Shown: positions 11,083 to 23,806, counted from the stretch's first letter. The stretch is 64,000 bases of DNA from Dacryopinax spathularia (GCA_037974965.1 JBBPFI010000014.1:434001-498000); one strand, 5' to 3'. Translations and numbers: made by a program. Notes: generated by a model from the letters alone, not told the origin.

Positions 11083-14075
11083 ATGTCTTCTTCTCCCACG
11101 CAACCCCCCGAAGGTACGAGCCGGGGTCCACGCCAGACAGAAGCCACAGAGCTGCATTTTCGAGGAAAAGCATCTCCAATGCCCACGTGGTCGGACCATG
11201 TACCCGGGCCGAACTCACCCACCTCTCTGGCATTTCCACCACCTCGTTTGGCAAACGCTTCTTTCCACCGTGGAAATCCTCTCCTCAAATCACCTGGCCA
11301 TTCTCCGGCACCCGCTTCATCATCGTCTACATCGGGTAATAGGCCAGCGGCCAACTCTCCTCTCCTATCACCGCCTTCACCATCACATAACCGTCCTCGA
11401 GATAACAGCACTACCGATCCCACGCCTGCGCTGGTTGATTTGGCTTCATTCCGCTATGGCAGGGACCGCACGTCTACCCCATCCGCTGGCTTCCTCTCTG
11501 TACCCAGCGTGGCCCGACCTCCTCCACCACGCGAGCATTCGTCCGCACCCGCCTCCGTACCATCACCACACGACAGGGATAGCAGTAAATCGCCTGCCAA
11601 TCTTTCTCCCTCCGCCAACCAACAATATACCCACTCGATCGAGCGATCCGCTTCTCCATCCCAGGACCCTGGCTCAGACCGCGACAACCCTCCAGAAGCG
11701 GCTTCGGCGCAATCATTCCAGTCTATGTTCAAGGTCCAGCTCACAGGCGCTAGCCAAGGCGAGAGCTCACGTGGACCAAGACGGCCTCTTTATCCCGTAT
11801 ATAACACCGACGATGAGGCGCACGAGCATGCTAGGGTAAGCTTCCTAATTTGTCTAAGCGAGTAAGCAGTGATATAATTACAGGGCCAGAAACGCAAAGG
11901 GAGCTACACGAACGCGATCCCGGGAGATCGCCACGGCAAGATGAGGCGGTCTTCAGATGCACGTCCGACTGCGGCAGGCTCACCACACCTCAGTGCGTCG
12001 CAGTCGCAGTCGCCCCTACCACCACGATCAGATCCGATGTCGAGCATGGTCACCATAACCTGCTACCACCCGACTGTGGCGCAGAAGTCGTATGGTGCCG
12101 AGAAGCGGTACTTCAGTCCACCGCCTTTCGTGTCTATTCGAGGTCCTCTGCAGCATGCCCCGTCCCAAGCTCTGGAGATGAGTGTAGTCACCGGGCGTGA
12201 AGGGGGCGGCCCGGGTGATGTCGAGTCCACTCAAGCGCAATTTCTTGATGGAAGTCTGATGGCAACCTTTCGGACACTACACGTAGGAGGGCTATCGAAT
12301 CGCAAACGATGCCAACTTCGCCTCACCATCTCCGATGCATCGACAGCTGATGCGCCCGAGACGGTGGAAGCGCTTGCCAACAGACCATTCAGCGCTCCGC
12401 AGAACGCCTTCTATGCACTGCCGACCAGCGTGCCACCTGGAGCGCGGAAGTGGGCGACGTTCCTTTCCGCGCCTATCTCTATCCTTTCCAAGCCTGCCAA
12501 GCATATGAAATCGCACGATCCTAGCAGCATCACATTCGGCAGTACGGTCAGCCTATACCACCGACTGAACTCGCAAACAGCACGAACAAAGTATGTGCAC
12601 ATCAATGCCGGACGGAGGATGTTGGAGACGAGCGGTAACAGCTGGACGCCGCTAGTGGTGGAAAGGGTGGATACCCCTGCTGGTCCGGGACGGCCAGGCG
12701 GATTGACGTTACCCTTCACGGCGCCGAGCTTCGAGGATGGCTTCGGGGCTGTTCCTCCTCCAGAACCCGTGGGTGACACACCCCGAATTGCCCCTCTCCC
12801 GCAGTTGCTGGATGTCAGACGGCTGGAAGTCCTCGCGCCAGTCACTTTCAACAGCACTGTCACGCTCTATGACCCGCAGACGGGTGTACGATCACCTCCG
12901 CTTATCATCAAGAAGGTTGTGAATGGCCACATCAAGCCGGACGAAATGAGCTTTGCGGACCCGCTTGACCCATTAAACGCGATCGGTTCGGGCTCAAGCA
13001 TCACTCCTCTTGAACCAGTGGGACAGTTACAGAAGGTAGCGTTCATGCGGCCGCCACAGACGCATTCAAGACGAGCATCACACGGACGAGAACCAAACAT
13101 GTATTGGGGCACGCCGCCGGACAGCGACGAAATGATGTTCGGTACGCCGATACAGAGCGGGCGACCTGCGAGGGCGTACCGACCACGATCCCGGCGTCTA
13201 GCGGCCGCTATGGACTCCCAACCTCCACTCGAAGATCCTGACGAGGGCATCGAAGAGCTGGACGATGCGGTGGTGTGGACCATCGTCTCAGTCAGTAAGT
13301 GTTTCCACTCTATCGAAAATTCTGATTACTCAACAATGTTCCAGCCAACTTCAAGTACAGCTACTTCGCCTCTGAACCGACCAAGGTCGTTTCTCCCGCC
13401 GCCGCGGCCTTAGCGGTAACTCCGTTTCCGGCGCTTCGCCAAGAGCCGTTCTACCGACCTCAGTCACACTCGCTTCAACTCGTTGTTGACGAATTCGATC
13501 AGACGCTTGAGATTTGGGTTGGAGCGTTCGGGCCACTCCGGGTGACGGTGCTTCGGCAAGGCGCCAGTGCGGATACTCAAACGCGCAAATTATACGACCC
13601 TCGGACGTGGTTCGACTCTAAGCGACCTCCCGCTGACCAACCCGCCGCGGAATTCGCAATCGGAGGGAGTAGCTTGCCCGAGCGGGGCGGCACTCCGGTA
13701 TCACCGACGTCGTCGTCCGCGGATAATCGAGCCGGGCCTAGCAGCAGCGGTGGCAACAAAGCACCTCAGCCTCCGAAGCCTCTGCGCGGGAGCGGGAGCG
13801 GGAAAGGCCTGCCAGGGCTAGATCCCTCGAAACCGCACACGGTCCTACAGGTCGACCTTCCGCCGATGCTCGACCTCGTTCGTGCTTGCTTCCGTAATGA
13901 TCCGACTGGGAGTGGGAGCGCTGGGACGCAGACGGACCAGCCGATCATCTTCATGCGCACGGTGGACGGGACGGGCTTCCACAGCGGCAAATCTATCGTC
14001 GTCGAGAACATCCTTGGCGAGCATTGTAGCAGGACGGATGTTGCGGGGTGGACGGTGCGGGTTGTCTCGAGATGA
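11083..14075 (+). CDS. CSL family transcription factor (CBF1/Su(H)/LAG-1 type)
   Basis: Sequence-specific DNA-binding protein; fungal CSL proteins act without Notch and control cell adhesion and cell-cycle genes in fission yeast. Exons 11083-11835, 11884-13294 and 13345-14075 give 964 residues. The first ~300 residues are Ser/Pro-rich and disordered, as in the long-N-terminus fungal subclass (Cbf12-like). The RHR-N/LAG1 domain starts near residue 305 with VAQKSYGAEKRYFSPPP and continues through FRTLHV and the later GSTVSLYHRLNSQTARTKY. The beta-trefoil domain follows (about 480-690). A C-terminal IPT/TIG-like domain is encoded by exon 3, with LQLVVDEFDQTLEIWVGAFG and IIFMRTVDGTGFHSGK. The start is the first ATG in the open frame. 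Confidence 0.92.
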
Positions 14076-14713
14076 TGATGACGTGCAGACGCGGGTTGAC
14101 GCAGATTCGAATTGGTTTGGTTTGGTTAAGTTCAGTAGGACGGGAAAACAGGCTTGGCAATTGTACGAATATTTAATGCAAGTTCAGACTCATGCCCGAT
14201 GCGCTAAGCCGCTCGTTGTTGCCATCGCCAGTATCACGATTCGCGACACTATTCCGGGTGAAAAGTGCCGGCCATGATGCAGAGCGCCTTCCCACCAGCG
14301 CTAATAGGATGTGGCTTACGTGGCAGAAACGTGCTCGAATGTATTACCGGAACCAAACTTTCTATATAAAGGGATTATTGAGACAGTAGACACGGAGCGC
14401 GGGACGCGCTGCGTCAAAACAACTAGGGAATACAGTAGTGGGTTGTATATGCGACTGAACGAAATTATCTGATGAGGCGAAAGTGAAAGCAAAGTGTCCC
14501 GCGTCATCGCGTCGAAGATGCGCGCATTAAACTCGAGCAAATTAAATATAGTACTGACCGGCTTGGCTGACGACATACGACTCTGCGTAGAAGGCCAGCC
14601 GGAGAAATAGTGTATGCTACAGCTTGCGGAGATGGCGACGACGGACGCGCAATCCCGGTCGGACTTTTTGGTGGGCTCGACTCCTGTCGCTTGGGCGAGG
14701 TCAGGGGAGGTCG
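14076..14713. other. intergenic, convergent 3' ends
   Basis: Sits between the stops of the CSL gene (+) and the bZIP-like gene (-). It is locally AT-richer, as expected for 3' ends. Nothing coding is seen. Confidence 0.5.
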
Positions 14714-17350
14714 TCAGCAGAGCGGACCCTGTTCCCACTGCTGGTGGTGAGGAGCCTGGGAGGCCATGCCGGACCAGTGGTAGGGCGCCTGCGTCATGCC
14801 GGATATGTGCGCCGGTGCCTGCGGAGGTGGTTGGCAGAAGCTTGTTCCCATTGTGGGAACTGGAGCGCCTGCGAACGAAGCTGAGATGGGCAAGGGATTG
14901 CTGTTCGTCGTGCCTGAGCTAGGTGGGCAGCATGTGCTGCCGGTACTGTCGACAGAAGAGAAAGAAGCGCCAGACGATGTCGAGCTTATGGAACTCGTAG
15001 AAGACGTCGATGCGACGGAGCAGACTGACTCGACGCTTCCGCGCCGCGAGGTGTCCATATTTTCCGCCTCTCGCATGTAACTTTCTTGGGGCATGGCGAA
15101 CACCTGATGGTGAGGGATTGAACTCGAGATAACGAGGGCTTGGCCTGGGAATGAAAGACCGTTGTGCGTGCCGCTCATGGCCGCCCGCAGATGATTGACC
15201 TGTCATTGCACTTTCAGCCGTCGATATCGAAGACAGAAGCGGCGACGAACCTCCTGAATCGACGCTTCATGTTCCCGCCGAAGGCTGACCAGGTCCAGCC
15301 GCTGAGCATGTATGACTGACTGGGGTCAGTCGTCAGTCCCGGCTCAACCAACGCGTTCGAGGCACAATAATTCAAAATTCGGAAAGCTGCCACTGCGAAA
15401 GGACGGACGGATAAAGAGCAAAATACAGATGCACGTCGCAGACCAGGAAGGCCAAAAGCAGCGGAGAAAGGGAAAATACGCAGAGCAGAAGGGCGAGATT
15501 TACGACAAGCACGCACCCTGGCAGAGTCGAGCGACATCGCCCCAACATCCGTCGGAGAGTCGATCCCACCATAAGAGTACGGCGAGGAGCCGAGCAAGAT
15601 AATATGCTCCTTGAGGCGAGAGAGGTTCTCTTCCAAAGACCGGATATAGGCGACTTCGGCGGCGCGTTTTGTCCTATGTAGGCAGCATCATATCAGAATC
15701 AGCCATATTGTTTGATCAGGAACTGGATAAGGAGACGAAGTGCCGGGAGTACGGCGGGAAGTGGGAGCGAAGGGCGTGGAAGAGAGAATAAAACGTGTGG
15801 AAGACGAGATGTAAGTCACGGTCCTCAGCGATCGGGGCGCACTGGAACAGTAGCGGACTCCACGAAGATTGCCCTCCAAGCGAAAACGTCGAAGAAGCCC
15901 TGCCGTGCAGACCCACCCGAAAGAGACGCAACAAGGCAAAAGGCTGAAACAAAAGAAATGATGAGAAAAGCACGTACGACGTCCTCCCCACCTGCCCCCT
16001 CTCCCCACCTACCCTCTTCCTCCTGCCTCTTTTGTCTTCCCCATCAAGCCCCGTAACGTCCCTCGGACTCCTCCCCTCTCCCCTCGGCGTCAAATCCCCT
16101 TCCCCATCCCCCACCTCCACCCCATTCTCAGCCGACTTACTCCTCCCCGCCCGCCGCCGCCCCCCTGCTGCGGAAGACGAGGACGACCTTTTCCCCTTCC
16201 CGCTTCCGGCTTTGGAGGAGCCGGAGCCCTTCCACCCTGGTACGGCGTGTGGGCCGGGGGAAGAATGCATTCTCCGTATAGGGGTTTGATAGATCTTTGC
16301 GGGTGTCCAGCCGGCTAGGCCGAGCGGTTCTTGCGCTTTTGTGCGGCTTGTGTGCACTTGGACGGGGAGGGGCAAGCGGGATAGGGGGGTGGTTGCGATC
16401 GTCCCGGCGGTGGTTTGGTTGATAGAGGACGGGAGGACGGGTTGAGCTGGGTGGATAGGCCGAGTGGGTAACTCCCCGGTTGAGGGGAACGGAGGAAGTC
16501 CGTTTTCTCGAGCGTACGTCTGGGGATCTTCGATAGCTCGCATTGTCGAGTTCGACGTCGTGCCCATGCCAGCGGGAGGGGTGGTGGCTGCCACTGCCGC
16601 TGTCGGGACGGGCACATATTCATGCACGTGCTGCTGCTGTGGTGCTGGAGGGAGCTGCTGCATTGGCGAGGTTGACGGAGGGCCGTGTCCAGCTTGCGAA
16701 GGCATCGAGGAGGGAGAAAACGGCTGGTACGGGATATATGCGGGCGCCGACGCCGGTCCTGAGTGTAGCGAGGAGGAAGGGGACAGTCGTGGTTGAGGTC
16801 GGGCCGGTTGGGTCTGCAAGGTCTGTTGCTGCGCCTGGGGATGAGACTGGAACTCGGACGGTTGAGTCGGCATGACGGGTTCTTGAGAGCCGGGGTAGGC
16901 AGTATACTGCTCCTGATGCGAGCCGATACCGAACACCGCAGCATCTGGAGTTGCGAAGGTAGGCTGCATATATGTGCCACCGGCTTCTTGCTGAAACTGG
17001 TGCACAGAAACAGACTGACCGTGTGACTGGCCAGCCTGAGGGACCATCGTCGGTGCCGGCGAAGGAAGCATCAACCGTTCATCAGATGGAAAGGTTAGAC
17101 ACAACCCGAAGCTCGCATCTCCTAGCGGGAACTGAAGCGGTAGCTGCTCCTGCGTGTGGTGGTGTTGCTCATCGAGGGGCTGATGACCTGCTGGAATCGG
17201 GTAGGAGGGGAGCGAAGGCCAATTATCAGCTGCATCCTGCTGGATCATCTGGTGCTGCTGGAGCTGGTTGTTCGTCTGATGTTGGACGTGATGTGGGTAT
17301 TGTTGATGGTGGAGAGAGTCGGCCATACTTTGGTTATTAGGAGCAGACAT
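14714..17350 (-). CDS. glutamine-rich putative bZIP-type transcription factor
   Basis: Exons 15978-17350, 15517-15673, 15251-15301 and 14714-15199 keep one frame for 688 residues. The N-terminal ~400 residues are rich in Gln, His, Pro and Ser, like activation domains. Near residue 440 a basic cluster (DKRGRRKR) appears. After the 304-nt first intron comes KRAAEVAYIRSLEENLSRLK, ending in Leu residues at heptad spacing, and exon 3 continues a coiled coil (RLDLVSLRREHEASIQEV). The tail is Ser-rich. The segment next to the zipper lacks the canonical Asn-x2-Ala-x3-Arg of bZIP basic regions in my splice model. So either a small exon in the long first intron is missed or the family is divergent. Exon phases are sound; function is tentative. 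Confidence 0.6.
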
Positions 17351-18381
17351 CGTAGTCGATTAAGCTGATGGTGTTGTAGAAGGTACCGTGGGGCGGTGTC
17401 GTTGTCGTTGTCGGTATATGCTGAGCGGAGAAAAGGGCACAAAAGCCGAGTAATATGACCGCATACTCTGTCGGCCTGCGGTCCTTATATCCCTTCGGAG
17501 GCGGGAGCATCAGCCAATCCGCGCAAAGACAGACGACGTCCATGCGGCCAGCAGGAGACTACTCGCAGCCCGCCCACTCCATCAACCCTTCGGAGCTGAC
17601 GATCGAGTCGGATCCTCAACCATCGAGCGGAGCGTGAGATCGCATGAGGCCCACAGCAGGCAGAGAAGGGGCCAGGAATGGGTCGGCGCTTTCCGAGCAC
17701 CGGAAGAGGGGGATCAGACCACCTCGGGGTGTGTTCTTCAGCGAGAAGAGGGAGGAACGTTGCCTGAAGGAGCGAGGAGCGCGGCAAGTCAAAGATTGGG
17801 AGACGCGGGAAGGACGAGCGGGGAGATGCTGGAGACGCGCCGCGAGGTCTTAGAGGTTAGCAAGATGCATGTGTTCAGCCTGGACGAGGAGGGCGACTTA
17901 CGTCAAGGAGGCTGAGAAGCACGTGTCGGCGGTCTCTGCCGGCGGGAGGCCGTGTGCACAGCACCCAAAGAGCGGGACGGTTGATGCCCGCCCCTCGCTG
18001 GGCAGACATGGGGATCGAGCCTGCCGTTGAGGGTCGGGAACGAGGCCGGTATTCTCATGCGCTCTTATGGAAGACTCGAGCCGGCGGAGGGGGTCCGAAG
18101 CCTATCTTTCTTTCTTGCCCGGGGAATGAGAGAAGCAACGAGTGAGTCGATGCTCGGCGTTGACGGTGCTTGGGGGCCGCCGGTTGATGATGCCGTGATG
18201 ACAATCAATAGCCTGAAAATAGCCTGAAATGGTCAGGGAAGGGCAGAGAAAGAGGCCGGGGTCTGGCCGATCAGTCGAGCCGACAGTGGGGAAAGCGAAA
18301 CTTGCGTTGTGATGGAGGAGGGGAAGGAACGGTAGGACGACGTTGGTTGCCGACTTCAATGCGAATGTGCGAGTTGATAGG
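17351..18381. other. no supported gene
   Basis: About 1 kb upstream of the bZIP-like gene. Small ORFs on both strands overlap each other and none resembles a known family. It probably contains the promoter of the bZIP-like gene. Confidence 0.45.
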
Positions 18382-18913
18382 CTAGCGCCGCGGACTCGTC
18401 GGTCTGCATATATAGCGTTCGTAGTCACAAACTTGACAACTAGAAAGAAAAGTGACGTACGGTCTTTGGCACCAGCGTTGGACTAAGAATTCGGTCGGAA
18501 AGCAGCCCGTCGAACTGAGAAATAAAGTCCGTCCCCAAGCGTAAGTCGGCAACAGGGTTTCCATCATCCCCCGCAATAGATAGAACCACAGAACCACCGC
18601 AAGACAGTACAAAGCAGTGCACCAGGTCCAGCCCTCCATAATTACTCCTAGATTAGACGATCATTACGTACCAACCCACAAATCATACGTATCAACCACT
18701 TACCTGATAGGCAGCCGACCGTACCGTGGCCGAGGCGTGCCTCCTCAAAGCGCGGAGTTCTTCTGAGGCATTCAGGCTAGATGTTTGCGCCCAGACAGCC
18801 CGCAATTCGATAGAGGCTGTCAAAGTCAGGCCTAGTATCTTGATAACACCTTCAGATCGGTGGTACACCAAGTTTTGAGCGCATATATTTGCCTCTTGCC
18901 CCGAGCGACGAGG
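18382..18913 (-). CDS. probable spliced gene, 3' part, function unknown
   Basis: Three segments with good splice signals join in frame: 18704-18913 (70 codons, no stop), 18461-18633 and 18382-18403. The first reads, among others, ANICAQNLVYHRSEGVIKIL and later LTASIELRAVWAQTSS, and ends at a GTAAGT donor. The second is hydrophobic in part (ALYCLAVVLWFYLL, a possible membrane helix). The last ends PTSPRR. An open frame without a methionine continues upstream to about 19255, so the 5' exons are not resolved. I do not recognise the family. Because the first exon has no ATG, simple ORF finding misses it. Confidence 0.35.
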
Positions 18914-20240
18914 CTAGACCGGTTGATGCGGTTGCACACTGTACTGGTAGATGGATATGACCAGAGCATGAGACGCATGATGCCGAGAGAGCCGGAGTAG
19001 TGGACAACCGGCGGGGTTAAGCAGCGATCTCGTTTCTGCCTGAGGGGCGGGCAGTCGCGGGGGTTCTGATCGTTTCTGGCTTCGACTCCCGTAGTGGGAT
19101 AGCGAATAAGCTGAGAGCTTGAGCAGCTTGCCGATGGGAGAGAAACGACTTACGGGAACCGGCTCCTCGCTACGGGTTATGGAGCTTCTCAGCCAGTTTC
19201 TATGCCGGAGACGGGGGGGAGGAAGGGAGATGAAGCATGGGATGATAGGCGGTCGTCGTCAAGCAACGACAACAGGTTCGGAAAGGCAGGAGTCTTGATC
19301 AACTCTACGCCTCCAGACCCAAACGCAGTCCACGTCGGCCTCAGACTCACAGACCCAAAGGAGTACGCAGACCACGGCTCCTTCTCAGAGACCAAGAGAC
19401 CAAGAGATCCAGGGCTCCGTCTCAGAAGCGCGCTGAGACTCTCAGTCCAGTCATTGGTGGGTGGGGTGACTGCTCCCGGCGCAAAAATCCGAGGTCCAGG
19501 GATAGATACGGCGATGCCCGAACCCTCTCTACCCTAGTCTTTGATCGCTGATCATGATCGCGCTCATGATCGACCGGATGACACGCTGTGTCGTAATGTC
19601 CCTGATGGGCTAGAAGATGATGGTACTTGTAAGCCTGTCGTATTCGGGCAGGGCGAGGAAAGTAATATTATGATCTGGCCTGCGGCTAACTTGCGTAGTG
19701 CCAAGTGCTCGGCCGTAATACCGATCCTCATCTGCTCTAGCCGGCGAAGCCCTCGATCGGCGCTGGCTGGCAGCCAGTCGGGTCAATGATTACTGTCATG
19801 AGAATGAACGTGTATTTGCACTCGAGGGTCAGACCGACCAGCGGCATAAGGACATACATACAGTCAACAGTGAAGGGGGATCGACGCGTGGAGTAGACAG
19901 GGATCGCGACTCTAAAAAGGAAGGCTGAATGTGAAAGACTGGGGCGCTCGCTGAAGAAGTGGTGCCGAAGGGTGAGATGAGATGAGTAGAGTAAAACTTG
20001 AGCCTTCTAAGCAGTTAGAAGGAGTTTTATATTTTGTAAAATGTGGTGATAGAGTAGGTTTAGCTGACAGACCAAGAGGAAGGACGAACCCGTGACTCCG
20101 TCCCGCAAACGTCGCGAGTCGCGACACGCCCGCGACTCTCCGACTCATCCCCTCAACTCAAACGTCTCAGATCGCACACATCCCTCAACACTGCAACAAC
20201 GCTATAACTTGCACGCACTAGGCAGCAAACACTCGTCACA
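18914..20240. other. region with unresolved 5' exons, then intergenic
   Basis: The part up to about 19400 may hold upstream exons of the minus-strand gene ending at 18382; two different open frames overlap there. From 19400 to 20240 I see no coding structure, and the end presumably carries the promoter of the phosphotransferase gene. Confidence 0.35.
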
Positions 20241-20519
20241 ATGTCGGCGCCAGAGATAGCAGACATGGGAGCAACATACTTTTTCCGATACTTTGATGCA
20301 AATGGGAAGGCGGAGGAGGGGCAGATGGAGGGACCCCAACTCACCGAGCTTTACCCAATGGCAACCGCAGAAGCTCACGATGGCAGCATGAAATGGCTCT
20401 CCACCGCGGCGCTCGCCGGACCAAAGAGCAGCTGCGATAACCTCAAGACCGCGCTGGGGGAAGCCTTGACGCAATTGGACGGCCAAGGACGCCGTCTTTC
20501 GATGTTGAGCAGCGTCGTA

Positions 20520-20537
20520 CAGTCGACTCTGTCTTAG
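20520..20537 (+). repeat. left terminal inverted repeat of the pogo-type element
   Basis: 18 nt identical to the complement of 22515-22532. Its final TAG is in frame with the interrupted host ORF and ends it. Confidence 0.9.
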
Positions 20538-20602
20538 AGAATACCCTGGAGATATGGTCGGGGATATGCATTTATGAAGAGTATTCACAACCAGAGAGTC
20601 AC

Positions 20603-22279
20603 CTAAGCTGCGAAATACCTTGTGATTGTAGACTGTGATAATGACTCTGTATGCGCCCTACCGAGTGCCCGCATCACAGGTGGAAGTTGAGCAAGCAGTT
20701 TTTGAAACTCTGGACCAGGTTTCAAGGCAAAAGCACGCTGCAACTCCAGACAAGCAGCGAGTGCTTGCTGATCGGACCAAACTGGACTGGATGGCGCGTC
20801 CTCCTCATCGTCTGCCACCTCAATCTCTCCTTGCTCATCTCGGATCTCCGCCCGGACCTGTTCAACAATCTCTTGATCTGTCCACCGCTCCGATGCAATA
20901 CGTTCTTCTGGTATGTCGAGCAGTTCATCTGGAGTGAGAACGTCGATTCGTGCTATTGCTCCGCCTACTTCCAGACGTGAAAGTGCATCTTGTAGGTCTT
21001 CAATTGCTGATCGAAGCGCAGGTTCTTCTCCTAGCTGTGGCGGTTCTGGCTCATACGGTATGATATCTTCTGGAAGACCTTGCCATGGTCCGCCTGTAGC
21101 ATTCCGAGGTAGCGATAGGATCCCAGCACGTCGCCAACAGTTTGTGATTGTTGCTCCGCTGACCTCCTGCCACGCTTCTTTGGCTAATGCCATGATCTCC
21201 AGCTGATCTATCTGATAGAGATCCTGTGCCGGAATACCTGTGAGCTGTCGCAGAACTGCTCGCTCGCAGAAGAGCCTTCGGTAGTGTGCCTTGAAGCAGC
21301 GGATTATGCCTTGGTCTAGTGGCTGAATATGGCTCGTCATATTGGCATCAAGGAAGTGAACTTTGATGTTGGTGATCCGTTCTTCATTGTACTTGTGTGC
21401 CGAGCAGTTATCCAAGAGCAACAACACCTGTCGATTCTGCCTTCGCATCTTCCGGTCAAAGTCTTCGAGATATCTGTGTGACCATCAGTACTTGTACAAC
21501 AGGCATAGCAAGCGGTCTTACTCTTGGAAGATGTCGCTTTTCATCCATGATTTGAGGTTATAGTAGTAGCGGTATCCATAGTGGCTCCCATCGCGCCCAA
21601 GGAAACAATGTGGGCGACGGTATCGGCCTATGACAATAGGCTCGTGTTTCTCCGAGCCATCAGCATTTACAGTGAATGCGTATGATAGACGAAATTTCTC
21701 TGACTTTCGTCCCGAGAACTGCTTGGTTGCCAATGAGCGATTTGGTGGCATTCTTCCATAAAGACCGGTCTCGTCCATATTGAAGATGTCCTTCAGAGCG
21801 AATTGGTTTGTGACCTCACGTAAGCGTTGCTTTGCCTGATTAACTTGTTCTTGATCAGCTGAGCCTGCTTCGCCATGGAGCTGATATCCTTTCAATCCAT
21901 GTCGCCGCTTGAAAGCTGTAAGCCAGCCTTCCGATAGCTTGAGCCAGTCTTTTGGGTCGATGTCTTCTTCAGTCGCAAACCATCGCCATTGTGCTCGAAT
22001 GAGTTCACCAGACACAGCAAGCTGGTCTGTCTCAGCCTGTGCTAGCCATGCTGCCAGCATCCTTTCCACAGCTGGATATTCGACTCTCCGCTGACGCTTG
22101 ACTGAAAGGTTTTTGCTCTCAGCTGCGCGCTTCCGGAGCTCTTGTTCTTCATGAATCAGGCGAGAAATTGTTGGCTGACCAATCTCAAAGTGCTTGGCAA
22201 TTTGCTTCTGTGTCACATCCGGATGTGCTTTGATATAGTCTAAGACTTCGAGTCGCTTTTCCAGTGTGAGTACTCGCAT
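20603..22279 (-). CDS. pogo/Tigger-type DDE transposase
   Basis: Exons 21522-22279 and 20603-21473 encode 542 residues. An N-terminal helix-turn-helix (LEKRLEVLDYIKAHPDVTQK, then QIAKHFEIGQPTISRLI) is followed by a CENP-B/Tc5-type DNA-binding domain (EGWLTAFKRRHGLKGYQLHG). The DDE_1 catalytic core has the acidic residues in FNMDETGLYGRMP, LLLLDNCSAHK and HIQPLDQGII, so all three catalytic aspartates are present. The C-terminus is acidic and ends STITRYFAA. The 48-nt intron has GTAAGA and CACAG ends. Start at 22279 is the first ATG before the HTH. No frameshift or stop is seen. Confidence 0.95.
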
Positions 22280-22514
22280 TATGGATATCACAGTAATCTC
22301 TGCAATACCGAAGGAAAAGTTTTTGACCAAGCGGGACTTTTTACACCAGATCGGGCAGTGATCGGGCCCACTTTGTAAGTGCATATCCTTACGAGATAGC
22401 ACTTGATTGAATTCACTATTCACATATGCAGTCAAACCCGAATTTTGGCCTATCTCGAGCGGAGAAGCTGAGAAGGTATCCACTAAGAGAGGATATCCGC
22501 TAACGGAGGATCCA

Positions 22515-22532
22515 CTAAGACAGAGTCGACTG
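22515..22532 (-). repeat. right terminal inverted repeat of the pogo-type element
   Basis: Complement of the left terminal repeat, followed directly by the TA duplication. Confidence 0.9.
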
Positions 22533-23806
22533 TAACAGGGCGCGGCGGAGGGTTTAACGAGGTAATGCCACAATCTATTCTCCTTGCCTGTTGACTGTGA
22601 AAGACTGATCAGACCGAAAGGTGATATTTGCTCGCTACAAGGACGGCGACACGGTCGTGATCCGCATCCCACGCCTTCCCGTCGACGGCAATGAAGGGAC
22701 GTTGATGCAGGAGTGGCTGGCCATGGTCAAGTCCAAAGCTCTTGCTGAATGCTGGGTCTTGCGCGAACTCGCAAGCCACACGCACATTCCCGTTCCTGCC
22801 GTGCTCTGCGCGTCCACAGATCTTGGTATCAGCTCCTCATCTCCGTGGCTGGTACTAAGCAAGTGTGCCGGACGGCCATTGGAGCATGTTCTCTACTCAA
22901 TGAGCCTAGAACAACAGGTCTCGCACTCTTCCAGTCTCACTGTATACGATCTTGAATGCTGACTTGCTGCAGAGGAACATTGTGCGGCAGCTGGCGCGCC
23001 TTCAGGTCCAATTGTTCCACCACGCCATCGCTCTTCCCATTGGTCCGGTAATGAAGAATTTCGAGACCGGAATCGCTAGTTCCTCCTGTATTTCCGCTTC
23101 TCGATCGTTTCCTCAATTTGAAGACCTGATCGACGACTTTCTGAAGAAGCTCCCGGAGAATAAACGCCTCGTAGGGGAGAAGCCGGAACAACAAGCGGCT
23201 GCTTCCCGCGTGTGCGAGCTCGTAAGGCAACACCGGAACCTCTGGGAGCTAACAGAGGGAGAACGGAGCATTGCGAATGGACAGAACAATCTGAGACATA
23301 TGGACCTGCTTCCCCGAAATATACTGGTAGATGATGGAAACATCATCACTGCAATCATCGATTGGGAGGAGGCCTATTGTCTTCCGGCACCTCTGGCCGT
23401 AATCTATCCGGTCAGCCTCAGTCTCTCCTGCCTCCGCCGCTTGTGATTTAATGCTGTGTGTGTGTGCAGGTGTGGATCGAATACGAAGGCCGGTGGGATC
23501 CGGCGTATTGTGCATCCGAGAAATCTCAGCATTTCTGGGAGGTGGATCGACAGTCCGCACAGGACCTGCGGAACGTATTCGATCAGGTCAGCCGTCCCCT
23601 TCTGCCCATAATATTATCAGCTCAGCCGAGCGCCTCTTTAGGAGATCCTCCGCTTGAGTACGTCGTGCTATCAAGCGTTGAAAGCTGCCATTGTTCCCAA
23701 GCGACTCTTTGATTTCCTTACCCGGGAAGTCGATGACGAGGGACTGAAGGGGCTCCAAGCGTGGTTTCGGACGGAGGTGTTGTACAGTTCGGGAAACGTA
23801 TGCTGA

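Larger units (their letters stand above)
20520..22532 (-). mobile_element. pogo/Tigger-type DNA transposon, apparently intact
   Basis: A 2.0-kb element bounded by inverted repeats that match exactly for 18 nt (CAGTCGACTCTGTCTTAG at 20520-20537, complement at 22515-22532), then diverge. The dinucleotide TA precedes the left end (20518-20519) and follows the right end (22533-22534), the target duplication typical of Tc1/mariner-pogo elements. It encodes one transposase on the minus strand with an open frame and one clean intron, so the copy is young and possibly active. Confidence 0.93.
20241..23806 (+). pseudogene. APH-fold phosphotransferase gene disrupted by a transposon
   Basis: Host gene of the aminoglycoside phosphotransferase/choline kinase-like fold, common in fungi as small-molecule kinases of unknown substrate. 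Pieces 20241-20519, 22535-22561, 22621-22917, 22973-23410, 23470-23586 and 23642-23806 would form one 440-residue frame if the transposon at 20520-22532 were absent. The insertion splits the glycine loop region: the left piece ends VV and the right resumes TGRGGGFNEV, then VIFARYKDGDTVVIRIPR. The catalytic loop HMDLLPRN and the metal-binding IIDWEEA are intact in the right part. As it stands, the left ORF runs 6 codons into the transposon's terminal repeat and stops at a TAG supplied by that repeat (98 residues). The N-terminus (ATYFFRY) also fits the family. Confidence 0.82.

Noticed and set aside
15674-15977. Continuation of the first bZIP-like exon through the long intron as coding
   Set aside because: The open frame there ends without reaching the zipper, while the GTACGTGC donor and ACATAG acceptor join the frames cleanly.
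16464-16875. Plus-strand ORFs within the bZIP-like gene
   Set aside because: Antisense shadows of the Gln/Pro-rich minus-strand exon.
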